A stretch of 50,061 nucleotides of DNA, taken from positions 1 through 50,061 of the forward strand of contig DVIV01000031.1 in NCBI GenBank assembly GCA_018710985.1, written 5' to 3'. This stretch comes from Candidatus Limiplasma pullicola (GTDB lineage: Bacteria > Bacillota > Clostridia > Christensenellales > Aristaeellaceae). Positions 25,527 to 33,552 of this stretch are shown one piece after another. Position numbers and translations under genes: made by a program. Every line of letters begins with the position of its first letter. Positions within the stretch are counted from its first letter, which is position 1. The notes beneath the pieces were generated by a model. The model ran no database searches and was not told the DNA's origin. It worked only from the letters and a program-made list of their open reading frames with translations.

Positions 25527-26000
25527 TCACGAGGCGCGGTACTTGGCCAGAATGTCGGGGATATCCTCCGGCGTCAGGCGTCCGAATACCTCGTCGTTGA
25601 TCATCATGACGGGAGCCAGGCCGCATGCGCCCAGGCAGCGGGTGGCCTGTACGGTGAAGCGGCCGTCCTTGGTAGTCTGTCCCACCTCGACGCCCAGCTC
25701 GCTGCACAGCTTATCCAGCACCTTCTGCGAGCCCTTGACATAGCACGCAGTACCCAGGCATACGCCACACACATATTCACCCTTGGGTTGCAGGGAGAAC
25801 TGGGAATAGAACGTGGCCACGCCGTAGACCTCGCTCAGCGTAACCCCCAGGCCGTCCGCGATGATCTCCTGCACGTCAAGCGGGACGCAGCCAAAGATGT
25901 TCTGCGCCGCCTGCAGCACAGGCATGAGCGCGCCCTTTTGCTCGCGGTGCTCACGAATGACCTCCGCCAGCTTCTCGTATTTTTCGTTGTGATTGGACAT
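25527..26000 (-). CDS. hndA: Hydrogenase 2Fe-2S subunit HndA (NuoE-like)
   Basis: NuoE-type thioredoxin-fold subunit that carries a 2Fe-2S cluster and pairs with HndC. The N-terminal helical part (AEVIREHREQKGALMPVLQAAQ) is typical of NuoE. Cluster cysteines lie in VCLGTACYVKGS and CLGACGLAPVMM. Length is 157 aa. First gene of the hydrogenase operon; GGAGGTC precedes the ATG at a somewhat long distance. Confidence 0.94.
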   Translation of the reverse strand: MSNHNEKYEKLAEVIREHREQKGALMPVLQAAQNIFGCVPLDVQEIIADGLGVTLSEVYGVATFYSQFSLQPKGEYVCGVCLGTACYVKGSQKVLDKLCSELGVEVGQTTKDGRFTVQATRCLGACGLAPVMMINDEVFGRLTPEDIPDILAKYRAS

Positions 26001-26069
26001 GGCAGCCTAAGACCTCCTCCGTTTTGGTTGCGGGCAAAAGGGGATGCCCGCTACATACGCAACGGATAT

Positions 26070-26098
26070 AGTTTACCATATCACAAACCGAATTGCAT
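26070..26098 (-). promoter_or_regulatory. Possible promoter of the hnd operon
   Basis: In the 250-base gap upstream of hndA, the minus strand has TAAACT at 26075-26070 preceded by TGG (extended -10) and a poor -35 ATGCAA at 26098-26093, spacer 17. It lies about 70 bases upstream of the hndA ATG and downstream of an AT-rich stretch (26096-26160). Confidence 0.35.
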
Positions 26099-26178
26099 CA
26101 CGTTTTTCGAAAATTGATAAATTTTTATTCATCCATTTAATTCCAGAATTATCTGCCAGCGCAAAGTCACAAAAGTAC

Positions 26179-26211
26179 AAAAAAAGCCGCCTCTGACAGA
26201 GCAGAGGCGGC
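26179..26211 (-). terminator. Intrinsic terminator after the small membrane protein gene
   Basis: On the minus strand, GCCGCCTCTG (26211-26202) pairs with CAGAGGCGGC (26195-26186) across a 6-base loop and is followed by TTTTTTT (26185-26179). It ends the Nudix-membrane protein transcript before the hnd promoter region. Confidence 0.9.
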
Positions 26212-26251
26212 CCCCGCGGGATAAGCCGCTCGAACAATTTGGTACAGCCGC

Positions 26252-26680
26252 TTATCTGTTTGCCGATTTACGGCGACGCAGCCAGAAATAAACCGCCCAG
26301 GATACCGCCATACCAACAATCGTGGGGGAAAGCGTATAGAGGCATACCAACTGAAGAGCAAGCATGCGAATCTCTCCCTCCAGCTCAAGCCAGACAAACA
26401 GAATGCAGATCACAACGTACACGGGAAAAAAGGAATATCCCCAGGGAACCAGGCGGAGGCGAGAACCCACCGCGCCGAAAGCCAGGCAGCCCAGCAACGT
26501 GCCGACAAGAGACAGGAGGAGCAAATGCACCGCGTTACACAGCCAGGCCGGTTCAATCGGTAGCCACCGGTACAGGGGCTCCACCAGCAAGGTGAAGACC
26601 ATCCAATCAATGAGCACAAATACCAGGCTCAATCCGAAGGCGTAAAGAACCTGCGGACGCTCCTGCCTTGACGTATTCAT
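26252..26680 (-). CDS. Small integral membrane protein, about four helices, unknown function
   Basis: I do not recognise a family. The 142-residue protein has hydrophobic segments at about 12-33 (LYAFGLSLVFVLIDWMVFTL), 47-67, 81-99 (SFFPVYVVICILFVWLEL) and 106-131, ending in a basic tail (WLRRRKSANR). GGGAGG sits 7 bases before the ATG at 26680. It follows the Nudix gene by 17 bases and precedes a terminator, so the two are probably co-transcribed. There is no visible catalytic motif. Confidence 0.7.
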   Translation of the reverse strand: MNTSRQERPQVLYAFGLSLVFVLIDWMVFTLLVEPLYRWLPIEPAWLCNAVHLLLLSLVGTLLGCLAFGAVGSRLRLVPWGYSFFPVYVVICILFVWLELEGEIRMLALQLVCLYTLSPTIVGMAVSWAVYFWLRRRKSANR

Positions 26681-26697
26681 AGCGCCGCCTCCCAGCC

Positions 26698-27267
26698 TTA
26701 CAGCAGCTTGCGCATCTTTGCACGGAATATTGCGCAGAGTGCCTTGACATCATTGACCGTTCCATCCGCCAGCTGGCTTTCCAACTGTGCCACATTCATC
26801 CATTCCACATGGATGAATTCATCTTCATCCAGTTCCTGTGCGGCCTTTTGAAGGCCATGCGCCAGGAAAAGATGCAGCACCTCGTCCAGAAGGCCGGGCG
26901 AGGGATAGACCTGTCCCAGCGGGATCATATGCTGCGCCACATATCCCGTTTCCTCGCGCAGTTCCCGGTGAGCCGCATGCACCGGGGTTTCATTGGGCAG
27001 CTTATCCAGCTTGCCCGCCGGTATCTCCAGCGTGACCTGCTCGATGGGATGGCGATATTGGCGTACCATGGCACACCGGCCGTGCTCATCCACGGCCAGT
27101 ATGGCTACGCCGCCCGGATGGTGCAGATGTTCGCGCATCGTCTGCACACCGTTGGGAAGCAGCAGCTGGTCCAGCCACAGCTGATAGGACATTCCCTGAT
27201 AGATCACCTTCCGGTCCAGGCATTTTTCCACAAGGTCCAGATTTTGCAGCTGTTCCATGGCCAGCAT
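26698..27267 (-). CDS. Nudix hydrolase, ADP-ribose pyrophosphatase-like
   Basis: Likely hydrolyses ADP-ribose or a similar nucleoside diphosphate derivative to a sugar phosphate and AMP. Upstream of the box are VAILAVDEHGRCAMVRQYRHP and EIPAGK, which match the NudF/ADPRase group; RELREETGY is the core of the Nudix box. The box reads G-x7-E-x7-REUxEExGU, two residues longer than the standard G-x5-E spacing, in KLDKLPNE. Start choice is uncertain: ATG 27267 has AAAGGA four bases upstream; ATG 27258 and TTG 27285 are alternatives. Confidence 0.88.
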   Translation of the reverse strand: MLAMEQLQNLDLVEKCLDRKVIYQGMSYQLWLDQLLLPNGVQTMREHLHHPGGVAILAVDEHGRCAMVRQYRHPIEQVTLEIPAGKLDKLPNETPVHAAHRELREETGYVAQHMIPLGQVYPSPGLLDEVLHLFLAHGLQKAAQELDEDEFIHVEWMNVAQLESQLADGTVNDVKALCAIFRAKMRKLL

Positions 27268-27288
27268 CCCGTCCTTTTGAAGCAAATC

Positions 27289-27315
27289 GGGCGGCAGGGC
27301 AATGCCCCGCCGCCC
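27289..27315 (-). terminator. GC-rich hairpin between the binding-protein gene and the Nudix gene
   Basis: 12-bp stem (27289-27300 with 27304-27315, one G-T pair) and a 3-base loop, 16 bases after the stop of the upstream binding-protein gene. The following minus-strand bases (GATTTGCTTC) are only weakly T-rich, so termination may be partial. Confidence 0.6.
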
Positions 27316-27331
27316 CTGTGTTCACAAACCG

Positions 27332-28498
27332 TTACGGCTGCACGGAGATCCAGTAATCGTACACGTCGTAATAGTTGTCATAGTAGTAGGTCAGATCCAG
27401 CGGGAAGGTGGGCACATCCTCCAGCGCAGGCTGATCGGCATCCACTTCCGGCGCGTCGGGGAACACGGGGTAAGAGCCAGCCGTCAGGAAGGGCTCCAGA
27501 CCTTCGCCGGTGTGATCGGCCTCGCCGCAGATCCAGCGGATGAACAGCTTGGCGGCATTGGGATGCTCGCAATTATCGGCAATCTGCGCAATCATGAAGC
27601 TGATGGCCGTAGTGGGGGTCTCATCCTCAAAGGCACCGGGATCAACGCCCAGCAGATAGCCCTGCAGGTCACGTTCACGCAGCTTGGAGGAAACGCCGTA
27701 GCCGATGGGCGGATCTACCATGCCCGCGGCACCGCCGACGTTTTTAACGATATTGGTGTTGGAGCTTTCGATGATAACGCCGTTCTTGGCCACGCGGTTA
27801 ATCCAGGCATGTGCCGCCGTGGGTTCGTTGTCCGCCAGTACGATCGGCTCGCCAAAAACGCGCTCGTAGTCGGCAGCCATCTGATCGGCATGCTGAATCA
27901 TGGCGGTGAAGAGCACGATGAGGTCCGGCTCGCCCGTGGGATCCAGGAAGATAAACTTGCCATTCCACTCCTCCTTGGTCAGGTCCCACCAGGAGGTGAT
28001 GGGCATTTCATCGTACACTTCGGTATTGTAGTTCCACCAGTCGATCTCAATCACGAAGGGGGTGACGGAGAGGTAGCTGGGGTCCACACCATCGAAAATG
28101 TCTTCGGGATGGTAGTTGTGCAGCAGACCCTGCTGGATGTAATCCATGTAGACGCTGCCGTTTTGTTCCTTGAGCTGAAGCACGTCAGCGGTGTAGATTC
28201 CCGCTTCATACTCACGGCTGAATTTTTCCAGCATTTCGTTGATGCCCAGGTCGTAGAAATTCACGGTGATGCCGGGGTACGCTTCCTCAAAGGATTTTCC
28301 GACGGTTTCATCGCGTCCGGTGCAGCCATACAGGTTCAGCACGCCGCCTTCGGCAAGTGCCGCCTCATACAGTTCCTCCACGGTTTCGGTCTTGTTCAGG
28401 CCGTTTTCTTCAGCCCACTGGGCGTCAGCAAGTGCCGCCCCGCTCGCCGCCAGCAGGCACAGGGTCAGTAGCCAGGCAATCCATGTTTTCCCTTTCAT
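27332..28498 (-). CDS. ABC transporter substrate-binding protein, iron/polyamine (FbpA-PotD) type
   Basis: Exported binding protein, 388 aa. Residues 1-24 are a signal peptide ending ASGAALADA, a type I peptidase site with no lipobox at the cleavage point. The mature part has the class II binding fold: GVLNLYGCTGRDETVGKSFEEAYPG, TADVLQLKEQN, ITSWWDLTKEEWNGKFIFLDP, and GGAAGMVDPPIG, close to ferric-iron and related binding proteins. The tail is rich in Tyr and Asp (LTYYYDNYYDVYDYW). The start at 28498 has AAAGGAGGA 9 bases upstream; the frame extends further without support. Downstream of the ATPase and permease of the same system. The true ligand is unknown: iron, phosphonate, spermidine or a small carboxylate are all possible. 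Confidence 0.85.
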   Translation of the reverse strand: MKGKTWIAWLLTLCLLAASGAALADAQWAEENGLNKTETVEELYEAALAEGGVLNLYGCTGRDETVGKSFEEAYPGITVNFYDLGINEMLEKFSREYEAGIYTADVLQLKEQNGSVYMDYIQQGLLHNYHPEDIFDGVDPSYLSVTPFVIEIDWWNYNTEVYDEMPITSWWDLTKEEWNGKFIFLDPTGEPDLIVLFTAMIQHADQMAADYERVFGEPIVLADNEPTAAHAWINRVAKNGVIIESSNTNIVKNVGGAAGMVDPPIGYGVSSKLRERDLQGYLLGVDPGAFEDETPTTAISFMIAQIADNCEHPNAAKLFIRWICGEADHTGEGLEPFLTAGSYPVFPDAPEVDADQPALEDVPTFPLDLTYYYDNYYDVYDYWISVQP

Positions 28499-28551
28499 GT
28501 TTCGATGTCCTCCTTTGCTATTCACTAAGGCTTCTGCCTTTGGATCCGGAA

Positions 28552-29679
28552 TCAGTCCGGCACGGCCATCTTAATCAGCCGCCCGGTGGTTTTGTCAAAT
28601 ACGTTGATCTTGTCGGGATCAATGCGCAGGCCGACCTGACGGTCCACCTGATAGTTGCGAATGCCCATTTCCTTTGCCAGGACATCCGTCTGCCCCATCT
28701 TGAGGTGGATGGTTGTTTCCGAACCTGCGGGCTGTACGGAGTATACCGCGGCAGGAATCAGACCTTCGCCCGCCTCAGCGCTGAGAATGATCTTCTCCGG
28801 GCGCACCCCCAGCACCACCGGGAAGCGTGCCGAACCGGGACGGTCGCCGGTGAGGAGTTTTTGGGGGAATACGGTGCGGCCCATGGCGCTGTCTACCACC
28901 AGCGCACCGTCCGCAGCAAAGCTGCCTTCCCCATCAATGAAATTGATTCGTGGATTTCCGATGAAATCCGCCACCCGCAGAGAAATCGGATTTTGATACA
29001 AATCCATGGGCGGAGCAACCTGTTCCAGCTCTCCCTCAAAGAAAATGGCGATTCGGGTGGACATGGTGAGCGCTTCCACCTGGTCGTGCGTTACGTAGAG
29101 AATGGTGGTGCCCAGCTCATGGTGCAGCCGCTTGATTTCCGAACGCATGTCCACACGCAGCTTTGCATCCAGGTTGGACAGCGGCTCGTCAAGCAGAAGC
29201 ACCTTCGGCTGAGACACAATGGCTCTCGCAATAGCCACGCGCTGCTGCTGTCCGCCAGAGAGCTCCGAAGGATAACGGCCAGCATATTCATCAATGCGCA
29301 TGCGGGCCAGCGCGTCCATCACCCGGCGTTTCACCTCGGCCTTCTGAACCTTTTTGACCGTCAAAGGAAAAGCCACGTTGTCAAACACGGTCATGTGCGG
29401 CCACAGCGCATAAGACTGGAACACCAGGTTCATGCCACGTTTGCCGGGGTCCTCAAAAAACAGTTCCGCTGCGTTAACCACCATGCGACCATCCATCTCA
29501 ATGGTGCCGTTCTGAGGCTTTTCCAGGCCCGCCACAACACGAAGGGTCGTGGTTTTGCCGCAGCCGGATGGCCCCAGCAAAGTCATGAATTCGCCGTCTT
29601 CCACCACCAGGTTGAGGTTTTTCAGCACATGGTTACTGCCGTAGAACTTATCAATTCCCTTTAAAACGATCTGGCTCAT
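28552..29679 (-). CDS. ABC transporter ATP-binding protein, iron/polyamine type
   Basis: Drives the importer by ATP hydrolysis at the inner face of the membrane. Walker A is GPSGCGKTTTLRVVAGLE, Q loop FQSYALWPHMTVF, signature LSGGQQQRVAIARAI, Walker B VLLLDEPLSNLDA, and the switch His is in YVTHDQVEA. The C-terminal 130 residues are a TOBE-type regulatory domain (VLGVRPEKI). Length is 375 aa. GGAGGAG precedes the ATG at 29679; the frame extends 20 codons upstream without support. It lies between the permease and the binding protein. Confidence 0.93.
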   Translation of the reverse strand: MSQIVLKGIDKFYGSNHVLKNLNLVVEDGEFMTLLGPSGCGKTTTLRVVAGLEKPQNGTIEMDGRMVVNAAELFFEDPGKRGMNLVFQSYALWPHMTVFDNVAFPLTVKKVQKAEVKRRVMDALARMRIDEYAGRYPSELSGGQQQRVAIARAIVSQPKVLLLDEPLSNLDAKLRVDMRSEIKRLHHELGTTILYVTHDQVEALTMSTRIAIFFEGELEQVAPPMDLYQNPISLRVADFIGNPRINFIDGEGSFAADGALVVDSAMGRTVFPQKLLTGDRPGSARFPVVLGVRPEKIILSAEAGEGLIPAAVYSVQPAGSETTIHLKMGQTDVLAKEMGIRNYQVDRQVGLRIDPDKINVFDKTTGRLIKMAVPD

Positions 29680-29695
29680 GATGACTCCTCCTGCC

Positions 29696-31546
29696 TTAGA
29701 AGCCTTGGCTGATATCGGCGTTGAAGAAACGGTTCGCAATCCAGTAAATCAGGAACACCACCAAAAACATCAGGATGGCAACCACGTTGGAATACTGTTC
29801 CATGCCGCCCGACATGTAGGAATATGCCATGTACGGCATGGTCTGGGTGGACGGAGAGATCAGAATGACCAGCAGGTCCAGTTCCTTCATGATCGCCATA
29901 AAGATCAGCATGAACCCGCTCATGAATCCCTTTTTGGACAGCGGCAGTACAATGCGCCCAAACCGCTTGAAGAATCCGGCGCCCTGAACATGAGCTGCTT
30001 CCTCCAGCTCCACGCTGATTTGCAACATGTTGGCAGTACCGGCGCGACTGGAAAAGGGAAGGTTCTTCACCACCGTAACCAGCACCAACAGGGCGAAGGT
30101 GCCGTACAGAGAAGGCATAAGGGTGATGGTTTGACCAAAGATCGTCACGGTTTTGGCGGTAGAGAACATGGACAGGTACATCGCGCCAAAGGCGATGGAG
30201 GGAATCAGGTACGGAATGAACACCAGCTGTTCCACCAGCCGGCCGGACCTGAGATGGCGTCCTCTGGAATTGACGTATCCGATGAGCTGACCGAAGATGG
30301 TGGCGATAAACGAGGCAACCACCACCAGCTTGAGGCTGTTGCCCAACACCTGATAGAACTGCGGATTGACCAGCACGCCCGGTTCGCTGTTGAAGATTTC
30401 CTTCACACCCTCGCCGGTCCAATAATGCAAGGTGAGATTGGAGAGGCTGAAATCGCCCAGCTTGAGCATGAGGCTTTGCAGGACCAGAATACCTATGGGC
30501 AGGAGCACCGCGCAGCCCAGGAACACAAACAGCGCAATGGTGATCGGTACCTTCCATTTTCTCAAGGAAAGCACGTTGGAACGCCCGCCCTTGCCGCCGA
30601 TGGTCGCATAGGATTTTCGCGTACCCAATGCGCGCTGGTTAATGAAGATCACGACAGCTGCGATGGCGATCAGAATGAGGCTGATGGTGTAGGCAACGGC
30701 GGTTTGCTGCTGCTTGATGCTGCTGTAGAGCATGGTGGAAATGGTGTAATAGCTCACTTTCATACCCAGGAAGGCGGGTACGCCGAAAGTGCCCATCGCC
30801 TTGGAAAAAATCAGGATGAAGGAGGAAAGAATGGCCGGCAGCACCAGGGGGAACGTGATACGGCGGAGCATCATCGACCGGGGCGCACCTACGATTTCGC
30901 CCATCTCCTCCAGCTCGGAATTGATGGAGCTGAGTGCGGCGGACATCAGCAGGTAGGCATAGGCATAATAATGGATGATCAGCACACAGATGATGGCCAC
31001 GGGGCCGTAGGCCAGCCACTCCGGCACAGCCACGCCCAGGAAGGACAAAAAGCCCGCCGAGCCTCCGATTCTGGGGGTCTTGAACACACTGATCCATGCC
31101 ATGGACTTGCACCACGACGGGATCATGTAGGGGATGATAACTGCCAGAGAAAAGAATTTTTTACATGGGAGATCGCTGCGTACCATCAGCCAGGCGATGA
31201 TCCCGCCCAGCAGAATGCTGCCTACCGAAACGCACAGCGCGATCATCAAAGAGTGAAGCAGCGGACGGTAAAGCATGTTGGAGGATACGGTACTGTTGAG
31301 AATGCGCTGCCAATAATACAGCGTCCACTCCCCTGCCGTACCGCGCGTGCGCCTGGCTTCAGCGGGCGCAAGCTGAAATGTGGTTACGATCATCTGTAAA
31401 AGCGGCCAAACCACCAGCAGCGCCAGGGCTACCACCGAGATGATCACCAGCAGATTATAGGGATTGGAAAAAGCGTTTTTAAGCCAATTGCCCACACGAA
31501 CCCATGAAAAAGGCCTGGCATTTTCCCTGCGTTGCTTCGTACCCAT
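29696..31546 (-). CDS. ABC transporter permease, fused two-module (FbpB type)
   Basis: 616-residue permease with two homologous halves, each with about six membrane helices, as in FbpB/ThiP-type ferric and thiamine importers, so it replaces a permease dimer. The two coupling EAA loops are EEMGEIVGAPRSMMLRRITF (about 215) and EEAAHVQGAGFFKRFGRIVL (about 525). The first half starts at YNLLVIISVVALALLVVWPL, the second at VPITIALFVFLGCAVLLPIG. First gene of the importer operon, divergent from the AraC regulator. Confidence 0.92.
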   Translation of the reverse strand: MGTKQRRENARPFSWVRVGNWLKNAFSNPYNLLVIISVVALALLVVWPLLQMIVTTFQLAPAEARRTRGTAGEWTLYYWQRILNSTVSSNMLYRPLLHSLMIALCVSVGSILLGGIIAWLMVRSDLPCKKFFSLAVIIPYMIPSWCKSMAWISVFKTPRIGGSAGFLSFLGVAVPEWLAYGPVAIICVLIIHYYAYAYLLMSAALSSINSELEEMGEIVGAPRSMMLRRITFPLVLPAILSSFILIFSKAMGTFGVPAFLGMKVSYYTISTMLYSSIKQQQTAVAYTISLILIAIAAVVIFINQRALGTRKSYATIGGKGGRSNVLSLRKWKVPITIALFVFLGCAVLLPIGILVLQSLMLKLGDFSLSNLTLHYWTGEGVKEIFNSEPGVLVNPQFYQVLGNSLKLVVVASFIATIFGQLIGYVNSRGRHLRSGRLVEQLVFIPYLIPSIAFGAMYLSMFSTAKTVTIFGQTITLMPSLYGTFALLVLVTVVKNLPFSSRAGTANMLQISVELEEAAHVQGAGFFKRFGRIVLPLSKKGFMSGFMLIFMAIMKELDLLVILISPSTQTMPYMAYSYMSGGMEQYSNVVAILMFLVVFLIYWIANRFFNADISQGF

Positions 31547-31584
31547 GGCTTTCGCTCCCGTATTAGATTCAGTTTGTTTTTATC

Positions 31585-31593
31585 AATATAGCA
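31585..31593 (-). promoter_or_regulatory. Extended -10 element of the iron/polyamine-type importer operon
   Basis: On the minus strand TGC (31593-31591) followed by TATATT (31590-31585), 39 bases upstream of the permease ATG. No good -35 is visible, which fits activator-dependent transcription, for example by the divergent AraC protein. Confidence 0.4.
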
Positions 31594-31640
31594 TTACAAA
31601 CCAGCAGGAGACCATGCCGTCAGGTTGAATTCGTATATAA

Positions 31641-31790
31641 AAATGTTGCATTTATCCGTTCCTGTATCTGTTTTGCCTCGCTTTCCTGTTTTATCAGGGA
31701 ATTTGATAGCTGATTATTACATTTTTCACAAATGAAATATCATTTGTTTAATAAAAAGTGCAACATTTATCTATATAATATTCAACATTT
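31641..31790. promoter_or_regulatory. Candidate AraC-family operator boxes in the divergent intergenic region (31547-31862)
   Basis: Three related 10-base boxes: TGCAACATTT at 31759-31768, TTCAACATTT at 31781-31790 (22 bases apart, the same helix face), and the inverted copy AAATGTTGCA at 31641-31650 near the importer promoter. Paired direct boxes two turns apart are how many AraC proteins bind. The rest of the 316-base gap is AT-rich and holds no credible gene. Confidence 0.5.
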
Positions 31791-31825
31791 CCAAATGTCG
31801 TGTAACTTCTCTCACATCATTTTTC

Positions 31826-31834
31826 TGATATAAT
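31826..31834 (+). promoter_or_regulatory. Extended -10 element of the AraC regulator gene
   Basis: TGA followed by TATAAT (31829-31834), 29 bases upstream of the ATG. There is no clear -35 at 17 bases, but the TTCAACATTT box lies just upstream, so autoregulation is possible. Confidence 0.55.
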
Positions 31835-31862
31835 AAATCCGGCATATAAAGGAGGCCTGGAC

Positions 31863-32726
31863 ATGCCCTATCAGGAATACAAGCATTCATTCAAAAACCA
31901 GTTCCGCACCATGGCCTCGCTTACAGTCTATCGAACCGGTCGGCAGCAATACGGAGCCGGCGCCAGCCGCGGGCAGGAGGTACGCGATTTTTATCTGATC
32001 CATTATGTCATCAAGGGAGCCGGGGTCTACACGCTCAATGGGATTTCCTATCCCGTAAAGAGCGGAGAAACCTTTTTGATCTACCCCAATATGCCCATCA
32101 ACTACGTCGCCGACGAGCAGGACCCCTGGGAGTACTGCTGGGTGGGCTTTAACGGTACGGATGCACGCATTCTGCTCAATGCCACGCGCTTTTCCCCACA
32201 GACTCCCGTTATCTCTCCTTCCAATCCCGACCGTATGCTGGAACTTCTGCTGGATATTTACGTGGCTCGAGGCAATCTGCCTCACGAGATCATCACCATG
32301 ACCGCAAGGTTGTACTCGCTGCTTGCCTTTCTGATTGAGGACAGCGCCGGCGTGCTGCCCAGGCGGGCCCGTTCTGGCGCGGAACACGTCCAGCGCGCAT
32401 GCGACTATATCGCCGCACATTATGCCACCCCCATCTCCGTTGAAGATGTGGCGCTTCATTTGGGCGTCTGTCGCAGCCAGCTCTACCGCATCTTCAAGCA
32501 GCATACGGCCATGTCGCTCCAAAAGTATCTCACCGAATTTCGCATGCGGCAGGCCTGCAATCTGATGGCCAAGCGCCCGCTATCGGTCAAGGAAGTGGCC
32601 TATTCCGTCGGTTTTGACGATCCATTGTATTTTTCCACCGTGTTTAAGGCATCCATGGGACAGACGCCTACGCAGTATATGGACTGGCTGCTGAGCGAAA
32701 AGCAGAAGGATGGTTTACAGAAATGA
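31863..32726 (+). CDS. AraC-family transcriptional regulator with cupin sensor domain
   Basis: 287 aa. The N-terminal half is the AraC arabinose-binding cupin fold: HYVIKGAGVYTLNG, VKSGETFLIYPNMPINYVAD and YCWVGFNG, where a small ligand would bind. The C-terminal 100 residues hold two helix-turn-helix motifs: ISVEDVALHLGVCRSQLYRI and LSVKEVAYSVGFDDPLYFSTVFK, ending in GQTPTQYMDW. AAAGGAGG is 7 bases before the ATG. It is divergent from the FbpB-type importer operon and the obvious candidate regulator of it. Such sensors often bind sugars, so the importer's ligand may not be iron. Confidence 0.92.
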   Translation: MPYQEYKHSFKNQFRTMASLTVYRTGRQQYGAGASRGQEVRDFYLIHYVIKGAGVYTLNGISYPVKSGETFLIYPNMPINYVADEQDPWEYCWVGFNGTDARILLNATRFSPQTPVISPSNPDRMLELLLDIYVARGNLPHEIITMTARLYSLLAFLIEDSAGVLPRRARSGAEHVQRACDYIAAHYATPISVEDVALHLGVCRSQLYRIFKQHTAMSLQKYLTEFRMRQACNLMAKRPLSVKEVAYSVGFDDPLYFSTVFKASMGQTPTQYMDWLLSEKQKDGLQK

Positions 32727-32733
32727 TAAGAAA

Positions 32734-32760
32734 AAGCGGGTGCATTCAACCCGCTTTTTT
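32734..32760. terminator. Bidirectional terminator between the AraC gene and btuD
   Basis: AAGCGGGT (32734-32741) and ACCCGCTT (32749-32756) form an 8-bp stem with a 7-base loop; TTTTTT follows on the plus strand and TTTTT on the minus strand. The hairpin overlaps the last codons of btuD. Confidence 0.9.
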
Positions 32761-33552
32761 GTCTTTGTCATGGCTTCGCGCAGCACGGTTCTTCACTTCG
32801 CCCCATTGCTCCGCCGTCTGCGCCATCCAGTCGGCCACATCCATCCCGTAGGCGCGGCGCAGAGCGTCCGAGGCCAGCGTATCCCTCGCCGGCCCGTCCG
32901 CGGTCAGGCAGCCGCGATCCAGCAGCAGCACGCGCGTTCCGTAGCGCAGGGCGAGGCTTAAATCATGGACCACGGAGATCACGCAGCGGTCCCCGTCGCG
33001 CATCCACCTGCCGATCAGCTCAAACAGCTGTTTTTGATATACGAGGTCCAGATGATTGGCCGGCTCGTCCAGCAGCAGTACGCGCGGCTCCTGGGCCAGC
33101 GCCTGCGCCAGATACGCGCGCTGAAGCTCGCCTCCGGAGAGGGTCCTCACATTGCGCAAACGCATATCCCACAGCCCGGCCATATCCAGAGCGCGGCGCA
33201 CCGCCTCCCGTCCGTTCGGGTCCTGTGAGCGGAAAAAGCCCCGCGTATGCGCATAGCGGCCCATGGATACCAGCTCCCCGACGGTGAAGGCATACTCCGC
33301 CGCATGCGTCTGCGCCAGCACCCCAACGCTGCGCGCAAAAGCCCTGGGTTTCCATTGCCGGGCATCATGCCCGTCCAGAAGCACGCTGCCGCGATAGGCC
33401 GCACATTGGGCCACGGCCGCCAGCAAAGTGGATTTGCCCGCGCCGTTGGGGCCGATCAGCATGACCCATTCGCCGGGAGCCGCCGTAAAAGATACGTTTT
33501 GCACGGCATCGCCGCCCTCATAGGACACGGTGAGTCCTCTTATCTCCAGCAC
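32746..33552 (-). CDS. btuD: Corrinoid (BtuD/FecE-type) ABC transporter ATP-binding protein
   Basis: ATPase of a vitamin B12/siderophore-type importer, 268 aa. Walker A is GPNGAGKSTLLAAV, the signature LSGGELQRAYLAQAL, Walker B VLLLDEPANHLDL and the switch His is in SVVHDLSLAL. The GTG start at 33552 has CAGGAGG 8 bases upstream and overlaps the permease end by 13 bases. Sequence alone cannot tell B12 from iron chelate, but the operon sits under a cobalamin riboswitch, so corrinoid uptake is the best reading. Confidence 0.9.
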   Translation of the reverse strand: MLEIRGLTVSYEGGDAVQNVSFTAAPGEWVMLIGPNGAGKSTLLAAVAQCAAYRGSVLLDGHDARQWKPRAFARSVGVLAQTHAAEYAFTVGELVSMGRYAHTRGFFRSQDPNGREAVRRALDMAGLWDMRLRNVRTLSGGELQRAYLAQALAQEPRVLLLDEPANHLDLVYQKQLFELIGRWMRDGDRCVISVVHDLSLALRYGTRVLLLDRGCLTADGPARDTLASDALRRAYGMDVADWMAQTAEQWGEVKNRAARSHDKDKKAG

